A stretch of DNA of 40,358 bases from an uncultured Hungatella sp. GTDB taxonomy: Bacteria; Bacillota; Clostridia; Lachnospirales; Lachnospiraceae. Under the pieces are notes generated by a model, which had not been told where the DNA came from, searched no databases, and saw only the letters and a list, made by a program, of their open reading frames with translations. Below, piece after piece: positions 7,483-16,549 of this stretch (positions within the stretch are counted from its first letter, which is position 1; the number at the start of each line of letters is the position of its first letter). The stretch covers positions 1 to 40,358 of the forward strand of contig CATLBO010000018.1 of assembly GCA_949879025.1 (NCBI GenBank), given 5' to 3'. The position numbers and the translations under genes were made by a program.

Positions 7483-10400
7483 GGCTCTGTCCAGAATATG
7501 CCTGAACAACTGGCATTATATAAGGCATAAGACGTTGTCTTTCCACGAAGGGATTAATTTTTTTACGGGCCATTCCGGAAGCGGAAAGTCCACAGTCATT
7601 GACGCAATGCAGATTGTCCTCTACGCCAATACGGACGGCAGAGGATTTTTTAACAAGGCGGCGGCAGATGATTCGGATCGGAACCTGATTGAGTATCTGC
7701 GGGGCATGGTCAATATCGGGGAGGACAATAATTTTTCTTATTTGAGAAATAACAATTTTTCTTCCGCCATTGTGCTGGAGCTTCGGAGAACGGACACTGG
7801 GGAATGCCAGTGCGTGGGAGTGGTGTTTGATGTGGAGACAGCGGCAAATGAAATTTCCAGGATGTTTTTCTGGCACAAGGGGCCTATTCCGGATCATGAG
7901 TACCGGGCAGAGGGGAGTGGGAAGGCTTCCTTTGGCCGCACCATGTCTATTGAGGAAGTGAAGATGTGGCTTCTGGGGAATTTTCATAAGGAAGAGTATT
8001 ATTTTGGCTCCCACAATGAGCGGTTCCGCAAGCAGCTGTACGATGTGTATCTCGGCGGGCTGGATTCGGAAAAGTTTCCTCTTCTGTTTAAGCGGGCTAT
8101 CCCGTTCCGCATGAATATTAAGCTGGAAGAGTTTGTGAAGGAGTATATCTGCATGGAGCAGGATATCCATATTGAGGATATGCAGCAGAGCGTTATGGAG
8201 TATGGGCGTATGCGGCAGAAGATTGAGGATACCTGCAGGGAGATTGAAAAGCTGAAAGAAATCTGCAGCCAGCATGGGCAGGTAGAGTCTATCCGACGGG
8301 ATATGGATGCCTTCGGGTATTACAGCGCCAGGCTTGATATTATGCAGGACAGGATGAAGGTGGCGGAGTGCCAGACAAAGATCCGGATTCTGGAGGAGAA
8401 CGGTAAAAAAGCGGTCCAGGCCATAGAGGAAGAGCAGGCGCGGATCGACGACATGATCAGACAGAGTGATGAGCTGCTTCGGCGCATTTCCATGACTGGA
8501 TACGATCAGATGAAGGAGCAGCTTGTGGCCTTAAATGCTCTGGTGGAGCGGCTGGCAAGCAGTAAGGCCCGGTGGGAGCAGACGGCAGGCGCTCTGAAAG
8601 CCTGGGAGGAGGAGGACAGTGTGTCCAACCGTACCCTGTGGGATATTGAGGCGTTTGAGCAGGGGAAGATCACGGAGGAAGAATTAAAGCGGCTTAAAGG
8701 CGATCTGGAGGAGGTCCGGAAAGATGTGACAAAGCAGCAGCAGGACGCCCAGGCCCAAGTGCGGGAGCTGCAAAAGAAGGCAGCCCAGGCCCGGGAGGAA
8801 CTTGCCCAGTTAAAAGCCGGAAACAAGGCATATCCAAAGGAACTGGAGCAGGCCAGGACCATTTTGCAGAACCGCCTGTACCAGGAGACGGGAAAGAGCG
8901 TCAGAGTGGAGATTCTGGCGGATCTTTTGGACATCCGGGATGAGGCATGGCGCAATGCGGTGGAAGGCTATATGGGGTATAACAAGCTTTCGGTCATCGT
9001 GGAGCCAAAGTATGCCCGCACAGCCATGAAGATTTATGAGGAGATGGACAAGGAAAAGTTTTACCGGGTGGCAGTTCTGGACACGGAGCGGGTGCTGGCA
9101 GATAAGCATCCGGTGACAGCAGGTTCGCTGGCGGAGGAGGTGGAGGCCAGAAGCGATTACGCCCAGGCGTATGTAAATTTCCTTCTGGGGCGGGTGATGA
9201 AGTGCAGGGATGTGGATGAGCTGCGCAATCACCGGATCGGCATTACCAAGAGCTGCGTGTCCTACCACAATTACCGGATTCAGCATATAAACCCTACACT
9301 GTACACGTCGGCAGCCTATATTGGGAAGAGCAGCGTGCGACAGAGGATAAAGTTGTTGGAGAAAAGCCTGAAGGATATGGAGGAGGCCATAAAGCCACAG
9401 CAGGAGATTGTAAAAGATGCGATGCGGGTTCTGGGTCTGGAGCATCTGAGCCAGGATACGGAGGTGTACCTTGAGTGGAATAAGGACATGGTTTCCTTCA
9501 GGGGAAAGCAGGCAGAGCAGGCTAAGCTGAAGGCTAAGCTGGAGGAACTTTTATCCCAGAATGTGGAGCAGTGGAAACAGGAGCGGCAGTCTATCCTGAA
9601 TCTGTGCGAACAGAGGAAAGCGGTTAGGCGCCAGCTTGACAAGAATGCGGATGAGCTTGAGAGAAATCAGAAACAAGAACGGGAGACCTTGGTAAACCTT
9701 AATGAGGCTCTGGTGGAGAAGGAGAGGAACCTTTCGGTCAACCAGGAGTTTGAGGAGGAGCTGGCCAGGATATTAGATGCGAAGCCGAATCCCAGATTTG
9801 ATGTTATGCGGAGTGATTTTCTGAGGCAGCTTGACAGGGCTGAGGAGAAGCGGCAGAAAGAGATGAATCAGTTGGTAGAGCTGCGGACCTCCTATCTACG
9901 GATCTATCAGAACCGGAATTTTTCGCCTACCGCAGAGTCTAACCGGGAGTATCAGGAGCTGCTTGACCATCTGGGCGATGAGCGGCTGGAGGAGTTCCGG
10001 GTTCGGGCCGGGGAGCAGGCAAGAACAGCGGTGGAGCATTTTAAGGATGATTTTATGTATAAGATCCGCAGCGCTATTAAGGAGGCCATGCAGCGCAAGG
10101 ATGAGCTGAACCGTATTATCAGCCGGCTGGATTTCGGGAAAGACAAGTACCAGTTTTATATCGGGAAAAATAAGGGGCCTGACGGCCAGTATTATGATAT
10201 GTTCATGGATGAAGCGCTGGAAGTAAATCCGTCGGATCTGGATATTGGCCTGGATAATCAGCTGAACATGTTTACCCAGGAACATGAGAGCCATTATGGG
10301 GCTATGATTAATGATTTGATCAGCATTTTTATTCCTCCGGAGAATGCTTCGGCAGAGGAGCTGGAGGAGGCCAGGCGCAACATGGATCGGTATGCGGATT

Positions 10401-10852
10401 ACCGGACCTACCTTTCTTTTGATATGCAGCAGTTGATTCAGAATGAGGATGAGGTGATTAAGATTCGGCTGAGCAAGATGATTAAGAAAAACTCAGGCGG
10501 GGAGGGACAGAATCCTCTCTATGTGGCGCTGCTCGCCAGCTTTGCCCAGGCGTACAAAATTGATCTGAAGCCAGGGCTTATACGGAATCCTACCATTCGG
10601 CTGGTGGTTCTCGATGAGGCGTTTTCCAAAATGGACGCAGAGAAAGTGGCCAGCTGTATCCAGCTTATCCGGGGGCTTGGGTTCCAGGCTCTTATCAGCG
10701 CAACCAATGACAAGATTCAGAATTATCTGGAGACAGTGGATAAGATTTTTGTGTTTGCCAATCCCAATAAGAAGTCTATCTCTATTCAGGAGTTTGAGAA
10801 GAAGGAGTTTGAGCAGCTGAGGGAGAACCTGGAGGAGGATGAGGAGAGCTAG
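7463..10852 (+). CDS. jetC: Wadjet SMC-like ATPase JetC
   Basis: A 1129-residue SMC/MukB-type motor of the COG4913 group. Walker A GHSGSGKST is at residues 36-44, the ABC signature NSGGEGQ lies near residue 1010, and Walker B VVLDEAFSKMD follows near 1050. Between the two head halves lie two long charged coiled-coil arms, with a hinge-like or elbow region near 480-620. JetC dimers bound by JetA and JetB extrude DNA loops with ATP. The ATG at 7463 was preferred over two upstream in-frame ATGs because homologues begin close to the ...NNWHY segment and a GAGG/GGGGG site lies upstream. All core motifs are intact, so the gene looks functional. Confidence 0.95.
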   Translation: MTNQRFEALSRICLNNWHYIRHKTLSFHEGINFFTGHSGSGKSTVIDAMQIVLYANTDGRGFFNKAAADDSDRNLIEYLRGMVNIGEDNNFSYLRNNNFSSAIVLELRRTDTGECQCVGVVFDVETAANEISRMFFWHKGPIPDHEYRAEGSGKASFGRTMSIEEVKMWLLGNFHKEEYYFGSHNERFRKQLYDVYLGGLDSEKFPLLFKRAIPFRMNIKLEEFVKEYICMEQDIHIEDMQQSVMEYGRMRQKIEDTCREIEKLKEICSQHGQVESIRRDMDAFGYYSARLDIMQDRMKVAECQTKIRILEENGKKAVQAIEEEQARIDDMIRQSDELLRRISMTGYDQMKEQLVALNALVERLASSKARWEQTAGALKAWEEEDSVSNRTLWDIEAFEQGKITEEELKRLKGDLEEVRKDVTKQQQDAQAQVRELQKKAAQAREELAQLKAGNKAYPKELEQARTILQNRLYQETGKSVRVEILADLLDIRDEAWRNAVEGYMGYNKLSVIVEPKYARTAMKIYEEMDKEKFYRVAVLDTERVLADKHPVTAGSLAEEVEARSDYAQAYVNFLLGRVMKCRDVDELRNHRIGITKSCVSYHNYRIQHINPTLYTSAAYIGKSSVRQRIKLLEKSLKDMEEAIKPQQEIVKDAMRVLGLEHLSQDTEVYLEWNKDMVSFRGKQAEQAKLKAKLEELLSQNVEQWKQERQSILNLCEQRKAVRRQLDKNADELERNQKQERETLVNLNEALVEKERNLSVNQEFEEELARILDAKPNPRFDVMRSDFLRQLDRAEEKRQKEMNQLVELRTSYLRIYQNRNFSPTAESNREYQELLDHLGDERLEEFRVRAGEQARTAVEHFKDDFMYKIRSAIKEAMQRKDELNRIISRLDFGKDKYQFYIGKNKGPDGQYYDMFMDEALEVNPSDLDIGLDNQLNMFTQEHESHYGAMINDLISIFIPPENASAEELEEARRNMDRYADYRTYLSFDMQQLIQNEDEVIKIRLSKMIKKNSGGEGQNPLYVALLASFAQAYKIDLKPGLIRNPTIRLVVLDEAFSKMDAEKVASCIQLIRGLGFQALISATNDKIQNYLETVDKIFVFANPNKKSISIQEFEKKEFEQLRENLEEDEES

Positions 10853-11014
10853 CAGGCGCAGAAACAGGATTGCTGTAAAATAGTGGCAGTTTGAATGTCA
10901 ACATTATTTAGTCAGGGGTTGCCGCAGGCCCCACAGGAGCTATCTTCTGTCAGGGTTCAGAATTGCCAAACGTTAAAGCTTATGTTGGATTTAAATCAGG
11001 AGGGCGGATAGAAA

Positions 11015-12238
11015 GTGGGACGAAAAAATAAGGAGGTGCAGGAAGGGAACGGGCAGGTGACATATTATTTACTTAATAAAGTAATTGATAAATTTGAGAA
11101 CAGCATAAACGACTGGCGGGAGAAGACAGAAGGGAACCGCAGCTTTAAAATTCAGCAGCCGGATTATGACGCAGTGGGAAAGAGCGAACTCATAGAGGAG
11201 GCCAGAAAGCTGGAAAAAATGGGCTTGATTCGGGTTACCTGGTTCTGTGCAGGTTCGGAAATAGAGAAGGTGACTTATGGCTTAAAGGACATGCCCAAGA
11301 TATATCAGGCCATGGGCAGGGAGTCTAAAAGGAACCGCCTGGAAAGGGCCAGGCAGTGTGCAGGCAGGTATGAAAGGCAGGCCCAGACGCCATGGCTGAA
11401 GGCTTACTATGAGGACGTATTCCAGGAGATTGACAGGGGAAAGTATCCAGGTGATTTGGAGAAGTACGGGGAGCTGTTGTTTCAGTGCCTTGACAGCATA
11501 GAGAAGTTAAGAGAGCCTGTGTTTATGCGGGTGTTTAGCAGCAAATATCTGAATGGCTCCAAGGTGTTTGAGAGAGTATTGAAATCAAGAGTCGTCAGTA
11601 TCGGAAGAAAATATCATCCTATGATTGATGAGGCTATGAGCGAACATGAGATTTTGTCTCAAATGTATCTGGAAAATTATGCCCAGGAGCTGGAGCTGAA
11701 AGGGGAGCTGAGGATTGTTCTGAGCGGAAGGATCATTGACTTGTCGGTGTTTCCCTATGGGACGGTTTTAAACTCGGAGACGCTGAAACATGGGAGGATT
11801 GACCAGTTTCAGAGGATTCGTAAGGTAATCACTGTGGAGAATAAGGCAAATTATATGTCCATGCCCTTTGAGGAGGGGACTCTGATTTTGTTCTGCCACG
11901 GGTTTTTCTCTCCCAGAGAGAGGGAGTTCCTGGTAGGATTAGAGCAGGTTCTTGAAGGGCGGAGACAGGGGGGAGAGGAGATTGAGTACTATCATACCGG
12001 GGATATGGATTATGGGGGAGTGCGGATTTTCCGGTATATCCGAACAGAGATTTTTCCGCTGGTGAAGCCGCTGCTTATGGATGCGGCTCAGTATGAGAAG
12101 TATCTGAGCTATGGGACGGATATGGAGGCGTCTGCCTTGGAGAAGATGAAAAGGATGGAGGAGCCTTTGCTCCAGCCGCTGATCCAACGGATTTTGCAGG
12201 AGAAGAAAGTGGTGGAGCAGGAATGTTTTTTATTTTGA
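11015..12238 (+). CDS. jetD: Wadjet nuclease subunit JetD
   Basis: A 407-residue protein with an N-terminal DUF3322-like part and a C-terminal DUF2220/Toprim-like domain related to topoisomerase VI subunit A. The metal-binding features are visible: Glu in VENKANY near residue 275 and the GDMDYGG acidic pair near 329-333. JetD makes the DNA cut once the JetABC motor stalls on a small circle. A stop at 11009 forces the start downstream, and GTG at 11015, with AGGAGG about eleven bases before it, is the earliest start. There are 162 bases between jetC and jetD in which I see no gene or clear terminator. Confidence 0.92.
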   Translation: MGRKNKEVQEGNGQVTYYLLNKVIDKFENSINDWREKTEGNRSFKIQQPDYDAVGKSELIEEARKLEKMGLIRVTWFCAGSEIEKVTYGLKDMPKIYQAMGRESKRNRLERARQCAGRYERQAQTPWLKAYYEDVFQEIDRGKYPGDLEKYGELLFQCLDSIEKLREPVFMRVFSSKYLNGSKVFERVLKSRVVSIGRKYHPMIDEAMSEHEILSQMYLENYAQELELKGELRIVLSGRIIDLSVFPYGTVLNSETLKHGRIDQFQRIRKVITVENKANYMSMPFEEGTLILFCHGFFSPREREFLVGLEQVLEGRRQGGEEIEYYHTGDMDYGGVRIFRYIRTEIFPLVKPLLMDAAQYEKYLSYGTDMEASALEKMKRMEEPLLQPLIQRILQEKKVVEQECFLF

Positions 12239-12266
12239 GAATCAGAGGATCAGAAGGAGAATCAAC

Positions 12267-13064
12267 ATGAAATCAGAATCAGCAAAAAAACGGCTTGCTA
12301 TAGCAGGCTGCGGAAAATTGGGAAACATTTTAACAGATGCCTGGAGGGACGGGCTGCTTCCGGAATATGAGATTGTCGGTGTCCTTGGAAGAAACAAGGA
12401 ACATGCCCGATCCATGGCGAGTAAAGCGGGATGCCCGGCATTTGAGACTATTGAGGAATTGCTGGCTGTAAAGCCAGACTATGTGGCTGAAATGGCTTCA
12501 GTGCAGCTGGTGAAAGACATCGGAGAAAAGGTGTTAAAAAACGGAGCCAGCCTGGTAGTGTTGTCCATCGGCGCCTTTGCCGACGAAGCATTTTATGACC
12601 GGATAAAAGATACGGCCAGAGAGAACGGGACAAAGGTACATATTGCTTCCGGTGCGATCGGAGGCTTCGATGTGCTTCGGACAGTTGCCCTGATGGGACA
12701 GGTAAAAACGGAGATGGTGACCCACAAAGGGCCGAAATCACTTCAAAATACCCCAGTGTTTCGGGAGGAGCTGCTGGAGGATAAGGAGAAGTCGAAGGTA
12801 TTTGACGGGAATACAAAAGAGGCTATTAAGCTTTTGCCCACAAAGGTAAATGTGTCTGTGGCCGCCTCTCTGGCCACGGCGGGGACGGAGGAAACACGGT
12901 TCCGTATTTTCAGTGTGCCGGGGATGGAAGGGGATGACCATAAGATTACTGCCGAAATAGACGGTGTGACGGCTGTAGTGGACATCTATTCCAGAACCAG
13001 CGACATCGCCGCATGGAGCGTGGTAGCGCTTCTGCAGAACCTGGCATCGCCGATTATGTTTTAG
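12267..13064 (+). CDS. Aspartate dehydrogenase-like oxidoreductase (DUF108)
   Basis: A 265-residue NAD(P)-dependent enzyme resembling L-aspartate dehydrogenase (NadX). The Rossmann loop GCGKLG is at residues 14-19, the family block SGAIGGFDVLR lies near 127-137, and the GDDHKI segment near 225 keeps the histidine normally placed in the active site. The family oxidises L-aspartate to iminoaspartate for NAD synthesis or aspartate breakdown. No nadA, nadB or nadC is nearby, so that role is uncertain. It begins 28 bases after jetD with an AAGGAG site and is 15 bases before the next gene. It may therefore be read through from the Wadjet transcript or from an unseen promoter. Confidence 0.8.
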   Translation: MKSESAKKRLAIAGCGKLGNILTDAWRDGLLPEYEIVGVLGRNKEHARSMASKAGCPAFETIEELLAVKPDYVAEMASVQLVKDIGEKVLKNGASLVVLSIGAFADEAFYDRIKDTARENGTKVHIASGAIGGFDVLRTVALMGQVKTEMVTHKGPKSLQNTPVFREELLEDKEKSKVFDGNTKEAIKLLPTKVNVSVAASLATAGTEETRFRIFSVPGMEGDDHKITAEIDGVTAVVDIYSRTSDIAAWSVVALLQNLASPIMF

Positions 13065-13079
13065 GAGGTATGGGAAATA

Positions 13080-13982
13080 ATGAACATGTTTAAAAAATTA
13101 GTGGCCATAGAGCCTGTAAGCTTGATTTTGTCAGCTCAGGAGGAATTGAAGCAGTATGCAGAGGAAGTAATATTGTACGAAGATATCCCGGAACATGAGG
13201 ATGAAATAGTGAGAAGAATCGGGGATGCTGACGGCGTTCTGGTCAGCTACACATCTCAGATTCGAAAGAATGTGCTGGAGCAGTGTCCAAATGTCCGGTA
13301 TGTGGGTATGTGCTGCAGCCTGTATTCGGAAGCCAGCGCCAATGTGGATATTGCCTATGCCAGAGAGCATGGGATTCAGGTTCTGGGCATACGGGATTAC
13401 GGGGACCGCGGTGTGGTGGAGTATGTGCTGTACCAGCTGGTGCGGATTCTTCACGGGTTTGACTTCCCCATGTGGCAGGAGGAGCCTCTGGAACTTACAG
13501 GCCTTCCTGTAGGGATCATCGGCATGGGCGTGTCGGGAGGCATGGTAGCGGATGCGCTGCAGATGATGGGAGCTAAGATATCCTACTACAGCAGAACTAG
13601 AAAGCCGGAGAGAGAGGCAGCAGGCATGGAGTATCTGCCGCTGAATGATTTGCTTGAGGGAAGCCAGGTGGTCATTACCTGTCTGAACAAAAATGTGATT
13701 CTCCTTCATGAGGAACAGTTTCAATGCCTTGGAAATAAAAAAATCCTGATGAATACTTCTATTGGCACGTCTTCTGACAGAGATGCTTTGGCTAAATGGC
13801 TGGAATGCAGGGATAATCTTTACTGCTGCGATACAGAGGCAGCCATTGGGGATGACACTGGGGAGCTGATTCAGAGAGAGAATGTGCTCTGCATGAGGAC
13901 CTCCGTTGGGAGGACGAGACAGGCATTTGAACTTTTGAGTAAGAAGGTATTGGATAATATACGGGCGTATCTGGAGGAGTAG
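13080..13982 (+). CDS. D-2-hydroxyacid dehydrogenase-like protein, atypical active site
   Basis: A 300-residue protein with the NAD-binding loop GIIGMGVSGG near 145-154 and the overall layout of D-isomer-specific 2-hydroxyacid dehydrogenases. The block that is usually NTARG, carrying the catalytic arginine, reads NTSIG at 225-229. The usual TPHIGG histidine block reads RTSVGR near 273-278. Thus two of the three classical catalytic residues seem absent, while the fold and nucleotide site are kept. It may use a different chemistry, bind NAD as a sensor, or be catalytically dead. An AGGAGG site lies upstream; a second ATG two codons in is also possible. Acylphosphatase follows after 16 bases. 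Confidence 0.72.
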   Translation: MNMFKKLVAIEPVSLILSAQEELKQYAEEVILYEDIPEHEDEIVRRIGDADGVLVSYTSQIRKNVLEQCPNVRYVGMCCSLYSEASANVDIAYAREHGIQVLGIRDYGDRGVVEYVLYQLVRILHGFDFPMWQEEPLELTGLPVGIIGMGVSGGMVADALQMMGAKISYYSRTRKPEREAAGMEYLPLNDLLEGSQVVITCLNKNVILLHEEQFQCLGNKKILMNTSIGTSSDRDALAKWLECRDNLYCCDTEAAIGDDTGELIQRENVLCMRTSVGRTRQAFELLSKKVLDNIRAYLEE

Positions 13983-13998
13983 AAAGGAGTGGTGATTT

Positions 13999-14268
13999 AT
14001 GGAGGCAAGAAGGCACATTTTTTTTTCCGGAAGGGTCCAGGGCGTAGGGTTTCGCTACCGCGCCACTTATCTGGCCCAGTCCAGGAAATTGACCGGGTGG
14101 GTGAAAAATCTCTGGGATGACCGGGTAGAGATGGAAGTCCAGGGGGAAGAGACGAATATTGAACGGTTTCTGCAGGATTTGCAGGGGCAGCAGTTTATTT
14201 CCATTGACAATATGGAAATGACAGAGATTCCCTGTGTGAAGGAGTCTAAATTTCGGGTGGTATATTAA
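13999..14268 (+). CDS. Acylphosphatase
   Basis: An 89-residue cytoplasmic enzyme that hydrolyses carboxyl-phosphate bonds such as acetyl-, carbamoyl- or 1,3-bisphosphoglycerate phosphates. The family signature GRVQGVGFRYR holds the phosphate-binding arginine near residue 20, and GWVKNL near 34-39 holds the catalytic asparagine. The length is typical. It is the last gene before the hairpin at 14285 and probably belongs to the transcript of the two preceding dehydrogenase-like genes. Confidence 0.93.
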   Translation: MEARRHIFFSGRVQGVGFRYRATYLAQSRKLTGWVKNLWDDRVEMEVQGEETNIERFLQDLQGQQFISIDNMEMTEIPCVKESKFRVVY

Positions 14269-14284
14269 AAACCTGTTTTGAGAG

Positions 14285-14321
14285 TGCGGCCGCAGTGATG
14301 TCTGAACTCACTGCGGCCGCA
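14285..14321. terminator. GC-rich hairpin between convergent genes
   Basis: A perfect 14-base inverted repeat (14285-14298 and 14308-14321) with a nine-base loop lies between acylphosphatase on the plus strand and the glutaredoxin-like gene on the minus strand. The stem is very stable but lacks a strong T-tract on either side, so it may be a bidirectional or 3'-stabilising element rather than a classic terminator. Confidence 0.6.
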
Positions 14322-14342
14322 TTCCTGCCTGAAAGAATCTCC

Positions 14343-14594
14343 CTATTTAAGCACATCCTTCAGATCCATTGTCTTCGTTCCGTCTTCCAGTATAAAGCAG
14401 GGAATTCCGATTCCGCCGCCTGCTTTCACCTTCTCATACATAGGCTCCTCATCTCGCAGCTTAAGATAAACCTTCAGATCCGGCAGGGAGGCAGACATAT
14501 TCTTAAATTCAATCTCTGTGCCTGCTTCTACCAGTTTGTTCAATGCATAAAGGGTATCTGGGCATAAATGGCTTCCTACTACAGTAACTTTCAT
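14343..14594 (-). CDS. Glutaredoxin-like redox protein
   Basis: An 83-residue thioredoxin-fold protein. The redox site near residue 10 reads CPDT, a single-cysteine version of the CxxC centre, and GIPCFIL near residue 65 has the cis-proline plus a second cysteine beside it. The family reduces disulfides or handles glutathione-like mixed disulfides. I preferred the second of two close ATGs because AGGAG is then nine bases away; the first would begin at 14600. It lies downstream of ridA on the same strand, with 165 bases and a GC hairpin at 14718-14742 between. It could be the last, attenuated gene of the sulfur operon or have its own promoter. Confidence 0.75.
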   Translation of the reverse strand: MKVTVVGSHLCPDTLYALNKLVEAGTEIEFKNMSASLPDLKVYLKLRDEEPMYEKVKAGGGIGIPCFILEDGTKTMDLKDVLK

Positions 14595-14765
14595 AATCAT
14601 AATCTCCTTTTTCTTTTTAATATGTATGGTATCCGTTTATGTAACGGGAATCCCCTATTTGATTTTTCTCGGTTTTTTAAGTTCCAGTGGTTTGCTGTTT
14701 AGCAAATCTGGTCTTACGGCGGGGCGTTTTACTGCCCCGCTGCCTGTTACAGGCATGCGGCATTT

Positions 14766-15137
14766 TTACCGCTTCACTGCCACTGCTTCAATCTCACACA
14801 GAACCCCTTTGGGCAGCTCTCTGACTGCTACGCAGCTTCTGGCTGGCTTGGAAGTAAAGTATTTGGCATATACCTGGTTAAAGTCACCAAAATCGGCCAT
14901 ATCTGATAAAAAGCAGGTGGTTTTAAATACCTGATCCAATCCGGTTCCTGCTGCAGCCAGGATTGCCTCCACGTTCCTGCAGCTTTGTTCCGCCTGTGCA
15001 CAAATCCCCTCAGGCACTTCCCCGGTTTGGGGGTTAACAGGAATCTGCCCCGAAGTAAATACAAACCCATTGACTTCAAATCCCTGAGAGTAGGGGCCGA
15101 TTGCCCCAGGTGCGCTGGTAGTTTCGATTACATTCAT
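14766..15137 (-). CDS. ridA: RidA family enamine/imine deaminase
   Basis: A 123-residue Rid protein with the active-site arginine in KPARSCVAV near residue 102 and the C-terminal CEIEAVA block. RidA trimers hydrolyse reactive 2-aminoacrylate and related imines to keto acids and ammonia. Aminoacrylate is exactly what PLP lyases and cysteine desulfidases release from cysteine, which explains its place in this operon. AAGGAGG precedes the start. An interspersed repeat fills the space between this gene and the symporter gene upstream. Confidence 0.92.
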   Translation of the reverse strand: MNVIETTSAPGAIGPYSQGFEVNGFVFTSGQIPVNPQTGEVPEGICAQAEQSCRNVEAILAAAGTGLDQVFKTTCFLSDMADFGDFNQVYAKYFTSKPARSCVAVRELPKGVLCEIEAVAVKR

Positions 15138-15177
15138 GATAGAATCCTCCTTTAAAATATATTAAAAAGTAAATCTG

Positions 15178-15273
15178 CATGCGCCTGGCAGCGGATGCGC
15201 CACTGCACATGAAAGCTTGGCGGGCACATTTGGCATACCTGAATGCATGCCGCCTATTGGGCGGCTGGATTTT
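15178..15273 (+). repeat. Interspersed ~95-bp structured repeat, copy A
   Basis: This copy aligns along its length with 27498-27593. Shared blocks include CATGCG.CTGG.AGCGGATGCGC at the left end and a core of TTGGCAT, CCTGAA and ATGCCGCCT that can fold into a short hairpin. It lies between the symporter and RidA genes, inside a leftward operon. By eye about 70-75% of bases match the other copy. It contains no credible ORF. Confidence 0.7.
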
Positions 15274-15283
15274 CACAGTATAC

Positions 15284-16534
15284 TTATGCAGCTGCCTGTC
15301 CGCTTTCGATACGCTTTTCCAGCCAGTCTTTCCCTTCAACCAGCCGGGCGATAATCATAGAAGCAATAGTATCTCCGCTGGCATTTAAGCAGGTTGCCGC
15401 CGGATCAACTAAAAACCCGATAGTTGCAATAAGAGGAAATGCCTCAGCTGGAAAACCAAACAGGCTGACAATAAGCATCTCGCCGACCAAACCGCCGCCG
15501 GGAGCGCCTGACAGTACAAATGCACTTAAAATCGCCACTACAATAGACATGGCATAGGTTCCCACGCCTGTATAAGGCATCTGGAACACGCCGTACAGAA
15601 ACGCAATTTTTGTAATAGAGGACAATACAGAGCCGTCCATATGCATGGTTGCACCCATGGGAAGCACAATATTGCTGATATCATCAGGGACGCCGATTTT
15701 CTTACAGGCTTCCATGTTAACCGGCAGCGTTGCAACAGAGCTTTGAGTCGCAAATGCGGTGACTGCAGGATTAAAAATATTTTTAAGCATACGTGAGATA
15801 CCCAGTTTTCCAGCCGCAAAATAACTGTAAAGAGGGAAAAATATAAGCACGTACACTGCGCACATTGGATAATAAACCAGCATGGTACGCCCGTAATCAC
15901 CGATTAACTGAGGGCCGAATTCTCCTACCAGGTTTGCAAAATATGCTCCGAGGCCAATGGGCGCCAATTTCATAATCATATCAACCATCATCATGATAAT
16001 GTCATTTAAGTTATTCAAAAGCTTCCCCGCCCAGCTTTCCTCGCCGCCGCATTTAGCCACTGCAAAGCCAGACATAATGGCAAATACAATAATGGGAAGC
16101 ATATTGCTCCGGCTCATAAGGCCGCTGAAGTCATTGACCGTAAGCGCCCCCACAATCATGTCACTGATGCTGGAGGCTTCTGCCATCTCTGCCGTACCCA
16201 TGGAGATAGCCGTATTTGCCGCAGGAGGCCAGAGATTTACTACAACAAGCACCAGTGCCGCTGCAAAACCTCCGGTAACAATAAAAGTACACACCAGACT
16301 TCCAAGAATCTTTCCAAGCCGTTTCATGTTAACCATATTTCCCACGGCAGTGGTAATGGATACATAGACCATAGGGACGACGATGGTAAACATCAGATTC
16401 AGGAAAATATCCCCAAGAGGTGCCAGTACCTTAGCCCTTTCCCCTAAAATAATCCCCAGAATGGCTCCGGTAAAGATGCCGCCTAACAGCAGCAGCGGAA
16501 ATTTATAGCTGTCCCATATTTTTTTTGCGTTCAT
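15284..16534 (-). CDS. Dicarboxylate/amino acid:cation symporter (DAACS)
   Basis: A 416-residue membrane transporter of the GltP/SstT/TcyP fold, with about eight transmembrane helices and two re-entrant hairpins. The motif usually written NMDGT appears as HMDGS in PMGATMHMDGS near residue 275. The second hairpin signature is GAPGGGLVGEM near 355. It uses sodium or proton gradients to import an amino acid or dicarboxylate. It starts 15 bases after the C-S lyase gene, under the same sigma-54 promoter, so cystine, cysteine or a related thio-amino acid is a reasonable inferred substrate. Confidence 0.88.
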   Translation of the reverse strand: MNAKKIWDSYKFPLLLLGGIFTGAILGIILGERAKVLAPLGDIFLNLMFTIVVPMVYVSITTAVGNMVNMKRLGKILGSLVCTFIVTGGFAAALVLVVVNLWPPAANTAISMGTAEMAEASSISDMIVGALTVNDFSGLMSRSNMLPIIVFAIMSGFAVAKCGGEESWAGKLLNNLNDIIMMMVDMIMKLAPIGLGAYFANLVGEFGPQLIGDYGRTMLVYYPMCAVYVLIFFPLYSYFAAGKLGISRMLKNIFNPAVTAFATQSSVATLPVNMEACKKIGVPDDISNIVLPMGATMHMDGSVLSSITKIAFLYGVFQMPYTGVGTYAMSIVVAILSAFVLSGAPGGGLVGEMLIVSLFGFPAEAFPLIATIGFLVDPAATCLNASGDTIASMIIARLVEGKDWLEKRIESGQAAA

Positions 16535-16549
16535 GGTATACCCCTTTCA

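Noticed and set aside
7394-8275. 293-residue reverse-strand frame
   Set aside because: It lies opposite the intact jetC gene, has no ribosome site or recognisable domain, and is a codon-bias shadow.
13131-14018. 295-residue reverse-strand frame
   Set aside because: It is opposite the dehydrogenase-like gene, whose NAD motif and ribosome site are clear; the reverse product is low in family-like features.
14718-14742. Terminator between ridA and the glutaredoxin-like gene
   Set aside because: GCGGGGC/GCCCCGC makes a stable stem, but no T-tract follows on the minus strand, so I could not call termination there.
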